From UBA1926 sp036732005 (lineage in GTDB: Bacteria > Planctomycetota > Phycisphaerae > Phycisphaerales > UBA1924), in NCBI GenBank assembly GCA_036732005.1, contig DAINDF010000011.1:62001-126000 (forward strand): 64,000 bases of DNA, read 5' to 3'. A program made the translations under genes and the position numbers. Within the stretch, counting starts at the first letter, position 1. Each line of letters begins with the position of its first letter. Under the pieces are notes generated by a model. The model was given only the letters and a program-made list of their open reading frames with translations, was not told the origin of the DNA and ran no database searches. Positions 14,836 to 22,788 of this stretch are shown here, in pieces.

Positions 14836-15633
14836 TCACGGGCACCCGGCGACAAACGCCGTGATGAACAGCCCGATGTCGCCAAGATCAAAGACCCCGT
14901 TCCCGTCCAGATCCGCCGAGGGGCTGTTCGCGACGAACCCCGCGACAAACGCGTTGATGTCCGCCAGATCGAGCAGCCCGTAGGCCTCGGCCAGATCCGC
15001 CGCGTTGCAGGGCCCGCCTCCCGCATCGAGCGTGCCCAGCAGCTCCACAGCCCTCGCATCCCCGAGGCTGTAGTACATGTGCGCACCGCGGACCCACCAG
15101 AAGGTCGAGGTGCCAACCGGGCTCTGCGCCCAACTCCAGGTCGGCCAGGGTTGCGGCGTCAGCCCCACGATCGACACGAAGTACCTCGTATCCGCCTCGA
15201 AGTGCAGAGGCGCCGCGAGGTTCACGCTCATCTGATACAGCCCGCCCCCGACCCCCGTCGCCGAGACCGATGCAAACTCCTCCTCGCCGATCGGCTCGGC
15301 GCCCACGCGAAAAATATCCGGCTGGCTCGCCACCGTATTCGGATCCTGATTGTGGAACGAGATCCAGAACCCCACAGACGGCGGCGCCTGCCCCCACCAT
15401 TTCACCGCAGAAACCGTCCCGGCTAGCGGCAGCGTGAAACTCGCCCAGGCGATCGAGTCGTTGTCGGAGTCATTCTCACCGGTGGGATCCACCCACAGCG
15501 AAGATGACCGCATCACCCCGCCGCCCGCGGTCATCGGCCGGCTCAGCAATGTGTCCAACGCCGTCGCCGGCAAGGCAAGGGCCAGGACAACGCAACCCGA
15601 CAGCACACACGCCGACCGGACGGACGCACACAT
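14836..15633 (-). CDS. Secreted protein with C-terminal dockerin-type tail
   Basis: A 265-residue exported protein of unknown function. The signal peptide covers about residues 1-26 (CVVLALALPATALD). The body (to about residue 200) is rich in aromatic and small residues (VKWWGQAPPSVGFWISF, FVSIVGLTPQPWPTWSW) and probably forms a beta-sandwich. The tail has two dockerin-like repeats, AYGLLDLADINAFVAGF and DLDGNGVFDLGDIGLFI, and ends AGCP. The second repeat keeps the calcium-loop Asp/Asn residues; the first does not. I start at ATG 15633, which has AGAGGA upstream, rather than at 15648. Confidence 0.75.
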   Translation of the reverse strand: MCASVRSACVLSGCVVLALALPATALDTLLSRPMTAGGGVMRSSSLWVDPTGENDSDNDSIAWASFTLPLAGTVSAVKWWGQAPPSVGFWISFHNQDPNTVASQPDIFRVGAEPIGEEEFASVSATGVGGGLYQMSVNLAAPLHFEADTRYFVSIVGLTPQPWPTWSWAQSPVGTSTFWWVRGAHMYYSLGDARAVELLGTLDAGGGPCNAADLAEAYGLLDLADINAFVAGFVANSPSADLDGNGVFDLGDIGLFITAFVAGCP

Positions 15634-15785
15634 CGCGGATCCTCTCATGTTGATGGCGCCTCACGGCGAATCGCCTCAACCGGATGATACAACCCGCGCG
15701 AGCAAAGGCGATAAGAAAATCCGCAATTTGTGTCGACACGAGCATCCCCGGATCGCGACCCCGTTTCCGGGCAGAAAGGGGCCGA

Positions 15786-16316
15786 TCAGAGCAGGTACTC
15801 GAGTTCGATCTCGTGCCGCACGCGGATGCCGAACAGCCCCTCGTCCGGGATCTCGGGCTTGAGGCGCCGGCCCTCCGTGATCGCGTCGCGGTGGAATGCG
15901 CAGATGTCGAAGTCGCGCCGCTGGTAGAACCGCAGCGCCGGCGTGTTGTCGTTGGTGGTCACCAGCCAGAGCCGCTTGCACCCCCGGTTCCGCGCCTCGG
16001 TCCGCGTCGCGGCAAGCAGGCACGACCCGATGCCCCCCGAATCCGCCATCGAATTGTGCGTGAGGATCTCGCAGGAATCCCCCTCGATGCGGTAGGTGAT
16101 CAGCCCCACCGGCTCATCGTTCTGGAAGGCCGCGAACCCGTCCGCGTGCACGACATCATGCACCCGCCCCCGGCTGAGGATCTTGTCCGACGCCCAGTAC
16201 TGGTGCAGCAGCCGACGCATCCACGCCCGATCCTGATCCCCGGTCCGGCGGATCGTGAAATCCGCGCCCGCGGGTACGGCGGACACCGGGTCGACCATCT
16301 GGGTGGGTTCGGGCAT
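15786..16316 (-). CDS. GNAT-family N-acetyltransferase
   Basis: A 176-residue acetyltransferase. The first strand is DFTIRRTGDQD. The acetyl-CoA loop is in the region SGGIGSCLLAATRTEARNRG, and the C-terminal motif is TNDNTPALRFYQRRDFD, typical of GNAT enzymes. The substrate is unknown. ATG 16316 has CGGAGA upstream; ATG 16349 is a possible earlier start closer to the TATAAT box at 16360-16365. It is divergent from mgtE. Confidence 0.82.
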   Translation of the reverse strand: MPEPTQMVDPVSAVPAGADFTIRRTGDQDRAWMRRLLHQYWASDKILSRGRVHDVVHADGFAAFQNDEPVGLITYRIEGDSCEILTHNSMADSGGIGSCLLAATRTEARNRGCKRLWLVTTNDNTPALRFYQRRDFDICAFHRDAITEGRRLKPEIPDEGLFGIRVRHEIELEYLL

Positions 16317-16359
16317 GGCGCTCTCCGTGGCGGCGAATGAAGGGGACATGGTTGTCCGC

Positions 16360-16365
16360 ATTATA
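16360..16365 (-). promoter_or_regulatory. -10 box TATAAT for the acetyltransferase gene
   Basis: A consensus TATAAT on the minus strand upstream of the GNAT gene. A -35 position 17 bases away would be 16383-16388, the same six bases used by the mgtE promoter in the other direction, but the bases there (CGTCCG) do not match consensus. Confidence 0.55.
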
Positions 16366-16405
16366 CCGGCCACGCCCCGGTCCGTCCGCGACAACCGCCC
16401 ATAGG

Positions 16406-16411
16406 TATAGT
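16406..16411 (+). promoter_or_regulatory. -10 box TATAGT for leaderless mgtE
   Basis: TATAGT, then 6 bases, then the GTG start of mgtE at 16418. There is no ribosome-binding site. Transcription probably begins at the start codon. Confidence 0.55.
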
Positions 16412-16417
16412 CGGGCG

Positions 16418-17821
16418 GTGGCCAGCCCGACTGTGCAACTCCTCGAGCCAGAGGTCCTGGAATTGATCCGGGAGGGGCGGTACCGCGAACTCCGCGAGGC
16501 CCTGCGGGTCCTCGACCACGCCGACACCGCCGAGTTCCTGACCGACCTCATCGAGGAGCAGGGGGCCCAGGACGCCGCGATCGCCTTCCGCGTGCTCCCC
16601 AGGCTGGACGCCTCGGAGGTCTTCGCCCACCTCGAGGCCGACGAGCAGGAGGTGCTCATCGCCGAGCTCGGGGCCGAGCGGGCGTTGCGGGTCGTCGAGT
16701 CGATGGACCCCGACGACCGGGCGAGGCTGCTCGATGAACTCCCCATCGAGGTCGCCCGGCGGATCATCCAGAACCTCAGCGCCGAGACCCGCCGCGAGAC
16801 CCAGGCCATCCTGGGCTACCCCCAGGAGTCCGTGGGCCGCCTGATGACGCCCGACTATGTCCGCATCCGCCCCTCGTGGACGGTGGGGCAGGCGCTCTCC
16901 CAGGTCCGCAAGTACGGCAAAGACGCCGAGACCATCAACTGGGTCTATGTCGTCAACCAGCAGGGGCAACTCGTCGACGACATCCACATCCGGACCCTGC
17001 TGCTCGCCGACCCCGAGGTCTCCGTCGAGTCGCTCATGGACGGACGCTTCATCACGCTCAGCGCGACCGACGACCGCGAGGAGGCCGTCCGCCTCATGGG
17101 CAAGCACGACCGATCCGCGATGCCCGTGGTCGACGGGCTGGGCCTGCTCGTCGGCATCATCACATGGGACGATGTCGCCGATGTCGCCGAGATCGAGGCG
17201 ACCGAAGACATCCACAAGCTGGGCGGCCTCGAGGCTCTCGACGCGCCCTATTTCTCCACGGGCTTCGGCGAGATGCTCCGCAAGCGCGCGGGCTGGCTCG
17301 CGGGCCTCTTCTGTCTCCAGGTACTCACCATCGCGGTCATGGGCTATTTCGAGGAACACCTCGCCACCGCCGTGGTGCTCGCCGTCTTCGTGCCCCTCAT
17401 CATCTCGAGCGGGGGCAACACCGGCACCCAGGCCGCGAGCCTGCTCGTGCGCGCGCTGGCCCTCGAGCATGTCGAGCCCTCCGACTGGGTGCGGGTCCTG
17501 ATGCGCGAGATCCTGACAGGGCTTGTCCTCGGGTCGATCCTGGGGGTGCTGGGCGTCTCCGCGGTATTGGTCGCCGACCTGACCGGGCTCGCCCAGACCG
17601 ACGGGTTCCCCTGGCAGGTGGGCTTCACCGTCGGGACCGCCGTGGTCGGGATCGTCATCTGGGGCTCGGTCGCCGGCTCGCTGCTCCCCCTGCTGATGGA
17701 GCGGATCGGGCTCGACCCCGCCGCCAGCTCGAGCCCCCTGGTCGCGACGATCATGGATGTCAGCGGCCTGACGATCTACTTCGGCGTCGCGCTGGTGCTG
17801 CTCCGCGGGTCACTCCTCTAG
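16418..17821 (+). CDS. mgtE: Magnesium transporter MgtE
   Basis: A 467-residue Mg2+ channel of the inner membrane. It has the N-terminal superhelical domain (about 1-130: LDHADTAEFLTDLIEEQ, LDELPIEVARRIIQNL), two CBS domains (about 135-260: VGRLMTPDYVRI, AMPVVDGLGLLVGIITWDDV), a connecting helix and five membrane helices from about residue 285. The helices include IISSGGNTGTQAASLLVRAL, the conserved pore motif. Cytoplasmic Mg2+ on the N and CBS domains closes the channel. The GTG start is chosen because it follows a TATAGT box by 6 bases and matches the family N-terminus; longer in-frame starts cross the promoter. It ends 19 bp from the convergent next gene. Confidence 0.95.
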   Translation: MASPTVQLLEPEVLELIREGRYRELREALRVLDHADTAEFLTDLIEEQGAQDAAIAFRVLPRLDASEVFAHLEADEQEVLIAELGAERALRVVESMDPDDRARLLDELPIEVARRIIQNLSAETRRETQAILGYPQESVGRLMTPDYVRIRPSWTVGQALSQVRKYGKDAETINWVYVVNQQGQLVDDIHIRTLLLADPEVSVESLMDGRFITLSATDDREEAVRLMGKHDRSAMPVVDGLGLLVGIITWDDVADVAEIEATEDIHKLGGLEALDAPYFSTGFGEMLRKRAGWLAGLFCLQVLTIAVMGYFEEHLATAVVLAVFVPLIISSGGNTGTQAASLLVRALALEHVEPSDWVRVLMREILTGLVLGSILGVLGVSAVLVADLTGLAQTDGFPWQVGFTVGTAVVGIVIWGSVAGSLLPLLMERIGLDPAASSSPLVATIMDVSGLTIYFGVALVLLRGSLL

Positions 17822-17840
17822 AGGGACAACCGCGAACGCG

Positions 17841-18701
17841 TCACGCCACCTGGAACTTGCGCCGCTCGACCTCGCCCATCGGCCGGCCGGACCAGCGCGC
17901 GAGCTTCCGGGCCGCGTCCACGAGCGTCTCGGTCGGGTCGGGCAGATCACGCCACCACAGCCGGTCGTGCTCGTACACCACCCACCTGTCGTACCCCGTG
18001 TCCGCGAGCGTGCGCACGAACGGCTCCACACCCAGATCGCCCTCGCCCAGGGCCGCGGGCCGACCGTTCTTCATGTCGCGCACCTTCACCGACCCGAGCA
18101 CCGGACCGAGCAGTCGCAGGCCCTCGGCCGGGTCCTCACCCGCCATCTTCGCGACCGCCGGCGCGTAGGCGGCGGCGACGAACGGGGAGCCGAGCCGCTC
18201 GATCAGGTCGAGCAGATCCGCCCCGGTCGGGAACGAGCCCCCGTTCTCGAGCAGCAGGCGGACGCCCGTGTGCCGGGCCGTTCGGGCCGCTAGGTCCAGC
18301 CTCTGGAGAATCCGCCGCAGCCCCGACTTGCGGCTCTCGTTCACCAGCTCGAACGCGAACACGCGCACAAACGGGCACTCGATCGACGAGGCGACACCGA
18401 CCGCCTGCTTGGTCTCCCGCACCGGCCGCTCGAAGTCGTTGATCACCCGCCCGATCACGGGGGGGAAGACCGGCTGGTCGTACCGGATCGAGGTCGCGAT
18501 CGCCGCGGGCTCCACGCCGTGCTCGGCCAGCAACCCCCGCAGCTTCTCCGGGGAGGTCAGGCAGGGCTCGCAGGCGAGATCGCTCGAAGCGTGCCCGAAC
18601 GAGCGGAGTTCGACGCCGCGGAACCCGGCGCGGGCCGCGAACGGGATCGCGGCGTCGAGGGTCCAATCGGGGCAGGCGACGGTGCTGAATGCTGGCTTCA
18701 T
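17841..18701 (-). CDS. Sugar phosphate isomerase/epimerase-like TIM barrel protein
   Basis: A 286-residue protein of the xylose-isomerase-like (AP endonuclease family 2) fold. It shows FRGVELRSFG, VRLLLENGGSF, SVKVRDMKNG and WVVYEHDRLW, the usual strand ends that carry Glu, His and Asp metal ligands. Substrate cannot be read from the sequence; family members act on ketoses and inositol derivatives. The start at ATG 18701 begins directly at the first barrel strand (FSTVACPDWTLDAA). It is divergent from the tryptophan dioxygenase gene. Confidence 0.8.
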   Translation of the reverse strand: MKPAFSTVACPDWTLDAAIPFAARAGFRGVELRSFGHASSDLACEPCLTSPEKLRGLLAEHGVEPAAIATSIRYDQPVFPPVIGRVINDFERPVRETKQAVGVASSIECPFVRVFAFELVNESRKSGLRRILQRLDLAARTARHTGVRLLLENGGSFPTGADLLDLIERLGSPFVAAAYAPAVAKMAGEDPAEGLRLLGPVLGSVKVRDMKNGRPAALGEGDLGVEPFVRTLADTGYDRWVVYEHDRLWWRDLPDPTETLVDAARKLARWSGRPMGEVERRKFQVA

Positions 18702-18831
18702 CGGGGCTTTCCGGGGTGTCGCGGTCGGGCCGGGAGCCCGGCTCGGGGCCCCGCCCCCGATCGTAGTGGGAATGGGCCCTCCCCGGCGCCCCCCGGCCCG
18801 GGCGAAGTGGGGGGGAGGGGGCCGGGGCGGG

Positions 18832-18837
18832 TACAGT
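18832..18837 (+). promoter_or_regulatory. -10 box TACAGT upstream of tryptophan dioxygenase
   Basis: TACAGT lies 18 bases before the ATG at 18856, with GGGAGGG between as the ribosome-binding site. The upstream sequence is almost all G and C, and no -35 is visible. Confidence 0.4.
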
Positions 18838-18855
18838 GCCCGCGGGAGGGCGCCC

Positions 18856-19692
18856 ATGCCGCCGAGAGACTTCGAGCAGACGATCGTGACGGACCACGCC
18901 GACCGGATGACCTACTCCGGGTACCTGGCGCTCGACCGGGTGCTCGACGCCCAGCACCCGCTCTCGAGCCCGCCCCACCACGACGAGATGCTGTTCATCG
19001 TGGTGCACCAGACGATGGAGCTCTGGCTCAAGCAGGTCATCCACGAGCTGACCGAGGCGATCCGGCTGGTCGGCGTGGGCGAGCTCGAGCCCTGCTTCAA
19101 GATCCTGGCGCGGGTCAAGCATGTGCAGGCGGTGATGCTCGACCAGTGGTCGGTCCTCGCCACGCTGACCCCGAGCGAGTACACGCAGTTCAGGGGGGTG
19201 CTGGGCACGGCGAGCGGGTTCCAGAGCGTGCAGTACCGCATGGTCGAGTTCCTGCTGGGGAACAAGGATGCGCGCATGCTCAAGGTCCACCGGCACGACG
19301 CCGAGGCCTCGGCGAGGCTGGAGTGGGCCCTGCGCACGCCGAGCATCTACGACGCCTTTCTGCGCCACCTCGCCTCGCGGGGCCTTCCCGTGCCGGCGGA
19401 GGTGGTGGGCCGCGATGTCTCGACGCCCCACGAGGCCCACCCGGGTGTGGTGGAGGTCTTCCGGACCGTCTACCAGAACCCGGAGGCGCACTGGGACGCG
19501 TACGAGATGGCGGAGAAGCTCGTCGATGTCGAGGAGCAGTTCGGCCTGTGGCGCTACCGGCACATGCGCGTGGTGGAGCGGATCATCGGGTATAAGACCG
19601 GGACGGGGGGTTCCTCGGGCGTGCCCTTCCTGCGGCAGATGATCGACCACCGGTTCTTCCCGGAGTTGCTGCAGGTGCGCACGGCGCTGTGA
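18856..19692 (+). CDS. kynA: Tryptophan 2,3-dioxygenase
   Basis: A heme enzyme that opens the indole ring of L-tryptophan to give N-formylkynurenine. The 278-residue length is typical of bacterial TDO. Motifs are HHDEMLFIVVHQTMELWLKQ (about residue 41), GFQSVQYRMVEFLLGN, and WRYRHMRVVERIIGYK with GTGGSSGVPFLR (about 231-255), including the heme-ligand His of YRH. The start is ATG 18856 with GGGAGGG upstream. No formamidase or kynureninase gene lies beside it, so the rest of the pathway must be encoded elsewhere or absent. It is a single gene, divergent from the TIM-barrel protein. Confidence 0.96.
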   Translation: MPPRDFEQTIVTDHADRMTYSGYLALDRVLDAQHPLSSPPHHDEMLFIVVHQTMELWLKQVIHELTEAIRLVGVGELEPCFKILARVKHVQAVMLDQWSVLATLTPSEYTQFRGVLGTASGFQSVQYRMVEFLLGNKDARMLKVHRHDAEASARLEWALRTPSIYDAFLRHLASRGLPVPAEVVGRDVSTPHEAHPGVVEVFRTVYQNPEAHWDAYEMAEKLVDVEEQFGLWRYRHMRVVERIIGYKTGTGGSSGVPFLRQMIDHRFFPELLQVRTAL

Positions 19693-19815
19693 CGGGCGTG
19701 CGTCGAATATGGCTTTGTGACATTCGTGGGTGAGGGCCGATTGAAACACCAATCAACATCACCCCCCGGATTTGGCGGTGTGGTGGATTTATCTGCTCGA
19801 TTGAGAAATTCATGC

Positions 19816-19845
19816 TTGCTCCCTCCCCCCCCCTCGGTTTACGAT
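19816..19845 (+). promoter_or_regulatory. Candidate promoter for the small Cys-rich protein gene
   Basis: TTGCTC at 19816-19821 and TACGAT at 19840-19845 are 18 bases apart, with a C-rich spacer. The gene start at 19911 is about 60 bases downstream. The area is less GC-rich than most of the window. Confidence 0.35.
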
Positions 19846-19910
19846 CCTTCAAGCGCAGAGGCCAGATTCAATGGTTCTCATGATCGGGTCGGATGGAGAA
19901 AGGGGAATCG

Positions 19911-20180
19911 ATGCAGAATAAAATGGCGTCGCTTGCAGCACTCGTGAGCATGGGGATCGCGGCTTTGCCAGTTTCGCTGGCTCGGGCGGATGATCCACTT
20001 ACGGTAACATGCACATATACCTTCACGGATTGTTTCGGGGGGCAGGCCAGCCTCGAGTGGACATGCACAGAGCCGTCCGTGTGCTGCGTTGTGGTTTACT
20101 TTGATGAAGAGAATAATTGCATCAAGGCGGTCACTGTTACCTGTTGCATTCCAGACGATCCGCAGCCGGGCAATGGGTGA
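19911..20180 (+). CDS. Small Cys-rich secreted protein, unknown
   Basis: An 89-residue protein. A signal peptide of about 32 residues (ALVSMGIAALPVSLARADD) is followed by a mature part of about 58 residues with eight Cys (in VTC, FTDC, EWTC, SVCC, NNC, TCC) and mostly beta-prone residues, ending in a Pro/Gly tail. It is probably exported and disulfide-bonded. GGAGAAAGGGG precedes the ATG. No family was recognised; a structural protein, a toxin or a small bacteriocin are all possible, and nothing in the sequence decides. Base composition is lower in GC than most neighbours, as for the next two genes. Confidence 0.6.
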   Translation: MQNKMASLAALVSMGIAALPVSLARADDPLTVTCTYTFTDCFGGQASLEWTCTEPSVCCVVVYFDEENNCIKAVTVTCCIPDDPQPGNG

Positions 20181-20242
20181 TCGTTGCGATCTTGAGTGTC
20201 GCGGGATCACTGGAACAAGGCAATTTTAGAGAGGTGGAGAAG

Positions 20243-20977
20243 ATGCAGGCACGCCAAATCGCGGCGTTGGCGATCGTTGCGGTGGGTGGAGTGGTTCTGT
20301 ATCTTAGTCTCGGATCTTGGACTTCGCGGGGGCGACTTCCCCAGACGAAGCAGAGCCCCGGCTCCGTCCCGGCGGTTGATTCAGTGACTCGCCGGCATGC
20401 GGGGGCAGTAACCGGCGAAGAGATTTCGGCTGTCGCGGCTCTCGCCGGAGCGCAAGCGAGTTCCAGCGCACTCGATCGTCTTCCCGCGAGGGAGAATCTT
20501 GGGCTGGCCATCGAACATACGGTTCTTGCTTACGCCTCGGAAACCCCGGATGAGTTCATCGATCTCTTGAACGAACAGGGGATCACAGTCAGTCCGATTC
20601 TGTTTGATAATCCCACTTGGGCCGAACGCGTTTGGACCGAGGCACGCGTGCTTCTTGTGCTGGCTGAGTTCGATCTCGATGAGATCCGAATTGTCCGCGC
20701 GACTTCTCGCGGGTTCGAGCCAAACGACCGGTCGCTGACAGTCCGCACAGTCCGGCGCGACGACGCCCGTCCGTTCCTGCGTTCCAAGGGCATTGGCTCG
20801 CTTGAGCGGGCGGAATTGGTAATGCCGGGACGGTTCACCTCTCAGGACAGCACCAAGTTTGATGGAACGCTCGTGGTGCAGTTCACTCTCAATCCGGAGA
20901 CAAATCAGTGGGTGCTCACGGAGTTGCGGATGATCGGGGAGCCGCCCGGCAGTTTCGTCATGTTGCCGCCTCTTTGA
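20243..20977 (+). CDS. Membrane-anchored protein of unknown function
   Basis: A 244-residue protein with one N-terminal membrane anchor (IAALAIVAVGGVVLYLSLG) and an exported soluble domain. The domain contains GLAIEHTVLAYASETPDEFI and a beta-rich C-terminal half (LTVRTVRRDDARPF, FDGTLVVQFTLNPETNQWVL). No family was recognised. GGTGGAGAAG lies upstream of ATG 20243. Its stop overlaps the TTG start of the prepilin-like gene, so the two are probably translated together. Confidence 0.6.
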   Translation: MQARQIAALAIVAVGGVVLYLSLGSWTSRGRLPQTKQSPGSVPAVDSVTRRHAGAVTGEEISAVAALAGAQASSSALDRLPARENLGLAIEHTVLAYASETPDEFIDLLNEQGITVSPILFDNPTWAERVWTEARVLLVLAEFDLDEIRIVRATSRGFEPNDRSLTVRTVRRDDARPFLRSKGIGSLERAELVMPGRFTSQDSTKFDGTLVVQFTLNPETNQWVLTELRMIGEPPGSFVMLPPL

Positions 20978-21690
20978 CCCGCGCGTTCACGCTCGTTGAG
21001 TTGCTGGTGACAATCGGCATTGTGCTGCTGATACTCGGCATCCTGCTCCCCGCGTTCGCCCGGGCGAGAGGGTCGGCAGAGTTCATCAAGAGCCTATCAA
21101 ACGCCAGGCAACTGGGGCAGGTTGTCAGCATGTACGCCGAGCGATCCGGGTTTTATCCCGCGACCGAAGACGGTCGGCTCTACCCGACCGGTGGTCCGGG
21201 AAATGAGCAGATTGCTTTCGGATACTGGCAGATCTATGAGACATGGACCGGCGTTGTGTATGATCTGCTCCCATACCACCAAGCAGTCGAGGCCTTTGTA
21301 TCCCCGGCGTCGCCCCGCTTGGGCGAGCTCTTGTTCCCTTGGCCAACCTCATACCACTACAGCACTTCTTTTGCAGGCCAGCCGCGCCTGTGGGCGATCG
21401 GGGCGAGTGCGCAAGACGCGTTGCGCCACTCGGTGACATCTCATCAGGTGCAGTTCCCGTCGAGCAAGGTGCTGCTCTGGGATGCAGAGTTGGGGTGGGC
21501 GACGACGATCGAACACGATCCGGAAACAGGGGATCTCATCACCCGCTCCCCCACATTGATGACGGACGGCTCGGGCGCGGGGCGGGTGCATGCGCGAGCG
21601 ACCTCCCCGGTACCGAACCCGTATTTGCACGCGCTGAGCCAACGCCGGCTGCACAACACTCCCGAAGGGGTCGCGGGGCGAGACTATTGA
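20974..21690 (+). CDS. Prepilin-type (type II pseudopilin-like) protein
   Basis: The N-terminus RAFTLVELLVTIGIVLLILG is a class III/type IV prepilin signal: a very short leader, the conserved Phe and Glu five residues into the mature protein, and a long hydrophobic helix. About 200 residues of soluble domain follow, with KSLSNARQLGQVVSMYAER as in planctomycete H-X9-DG-type pseudopilins. The only start that keeps this N-terminus is TTG 20974, which overlaps the previous stop as TTGA; the earlier GTG 20908 would add 22 residues. The prepilin peptidase at 58930-60324 is the natural processing enzyme. No pilus assembly ATPase is in the window. Confidence 0.72.
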   Translation: MTRAFTLVELLVTIGIVLLILGILLPAFARARGSAEFIKSLSNARQLGQVVSMYAERSGFYPATEDGRLYPTGGPGNEQIAFGYWQIYETWTGVVYDLLPYHQAVEAFVSPASPRLGELLFPWPTSYHYSTSFAGQPRLWAIGASAQDALRHSVTSHQVQFPSSKVLLWDAELGWATTIEHDPETGDLITRSPTLMTDGSGAGRVHARATSPVPNPYLHALSQRRLHNTPEGVAGRDY

Positions 21691-21800
21691 CCCGGAAGAC
21701 CGTGGGCCGATTGCTAGAAACCCGGGGGCGGCGTTTCCGAATGACCCAGGTCGTTGGCCATTGAGCCCGCTGCCGAGTTGCCGTGCTGAGGAGAATGACC

Positions 21801-22745
21801 ATGCCATCAATCGTCTCCGCCCTTGCCGCGTCGTTTGCGGTCATCTGGGCCTGCTCCCCGCAATCCCGGGCCGAGGCTTCCTCCGAGCGGAAGTTCGAGC
21901 GGCGGATGGTCTTCGTGCTCGAGGCGTCGGAGATCGAGGGGCTGGGGATCAAGAGCCGGATGGGGGATGTCGACATCGCCCCGCACGCGGAGGAACTGCC
22001 GGGATGGGCTCGGCATGGGGGGGACCTGCCCTCGTTCGACCCGGCGACGCAGGTGCTGGTGGTGGCCCGCGTGCACGCCAAGGACAGGGGTCGGATCGAG
22101 CAGGCCTCGCTCGCGCCCGAGATGGACGAGCGCGCGGTCCGGTTTGAGGCGTGCTGGCCCGAGTTCAACCGGGACAACGGGAACTACGGGGTCGACTACG
22201 CCGTGCGCATGCCGCGGGTCACGCCGATCGAGGTGGCGACGGCGATGGGGGATGTCGAGGGGGTCGGGGTCACCGGTTCGGCGAAGGTCGAGACCGGGAT
22301 GGGCGATGTTGAACTGTCGGGCCTCGCCGGATCGGCCGAGGTGAAGTGCGGGATGGGGGATGTCTTGGTGGTCCTGGCCTCCGGGTCGGCGCACCGGGTG
22401 GTGGCGCGATCGGGCATGGGCGATGTCGAGGTCGTGGGTGCAAACGGCGGGGAGTTGAGCGTGGGGCAGGGGGACCTGGAGTTCACCCCCGCGGCCTCGC
22501 TGAGCGAGCCGGTCTCGCTCGCCTCGGGCATGGGCGATGTCCGGTTCGGCGTGCCGGACGGCCTCGACGCGACGATCGAGGCGAAGACCGCGATGGGCGA
22601 GGTCGGTGTGCGGGGGGCTTATGCCTCGATCGAGCCCGAGGCCGGCAAGGTGCGGACCCGGTGCCGCGTCGTCTTTGCCGGGGGCGCGACGGCCGTGACG
22701 ATCAAGACCAACATGGGCGATGTGGTGATCGAGCCGGCGCGTTGA
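21801..22745 (+). CDS. Secreted DUF4097-like solenoid protein with MGDV repeats
   Basis: A 314-residue exported protein with a signal peptide of about 26 residues (SALAASFAVIWACSPQSRAEA). From about residue 55 to the end there are nine rungs built on MGDV or close variants (SRMGDVDI, TAMGDVEG, TGMGDVEL, CGMGDVLV, SGMGDVEV, GQGDLEF, SGMGDVRF, TAMGEVGV, TNMGDVVI). The spacing is mostly 17-20 residues. This is the pattern of a right-handed beta-solenoid like the DUF4097 putative adhesins. I start at ATG 21801, where AGGAGA has correct spacing; ATG 21795 is too close to it. Function is unknown. Confidence 0.72.
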   Translation: MPSIVSALAASFAVIWACSPQSRAEASSERKFERRMVFVLEASEIEGLGIKSRMGDVDIAPHAEELPGWARHGGDLPSFDPATQVLVVARVHAKDRGRIEQASLAPEMDERAVRFEACWPEFNRDNGNYGVDYAVRMPRVTPIEVATAMGDVEGVGVTGSAKVETGMGDVELSGLAGSAEVKCGMGDVLVVLASGSAHRVVARSGMGDVEVVGANGGELSVGQGDLEFTPAASLSEPVSLASGMGDVRFGVPDGLDATIEAKTAMGEVGVRGAYASIEPEAGKVRTRCRVVFAGGATAVTIKTNMGDVVIEPAR

Positions 22746-22788
22746 GGTTCGGTCCCGCGCGATCGGGCGGGCTCGTGCCCGGCCCGTC

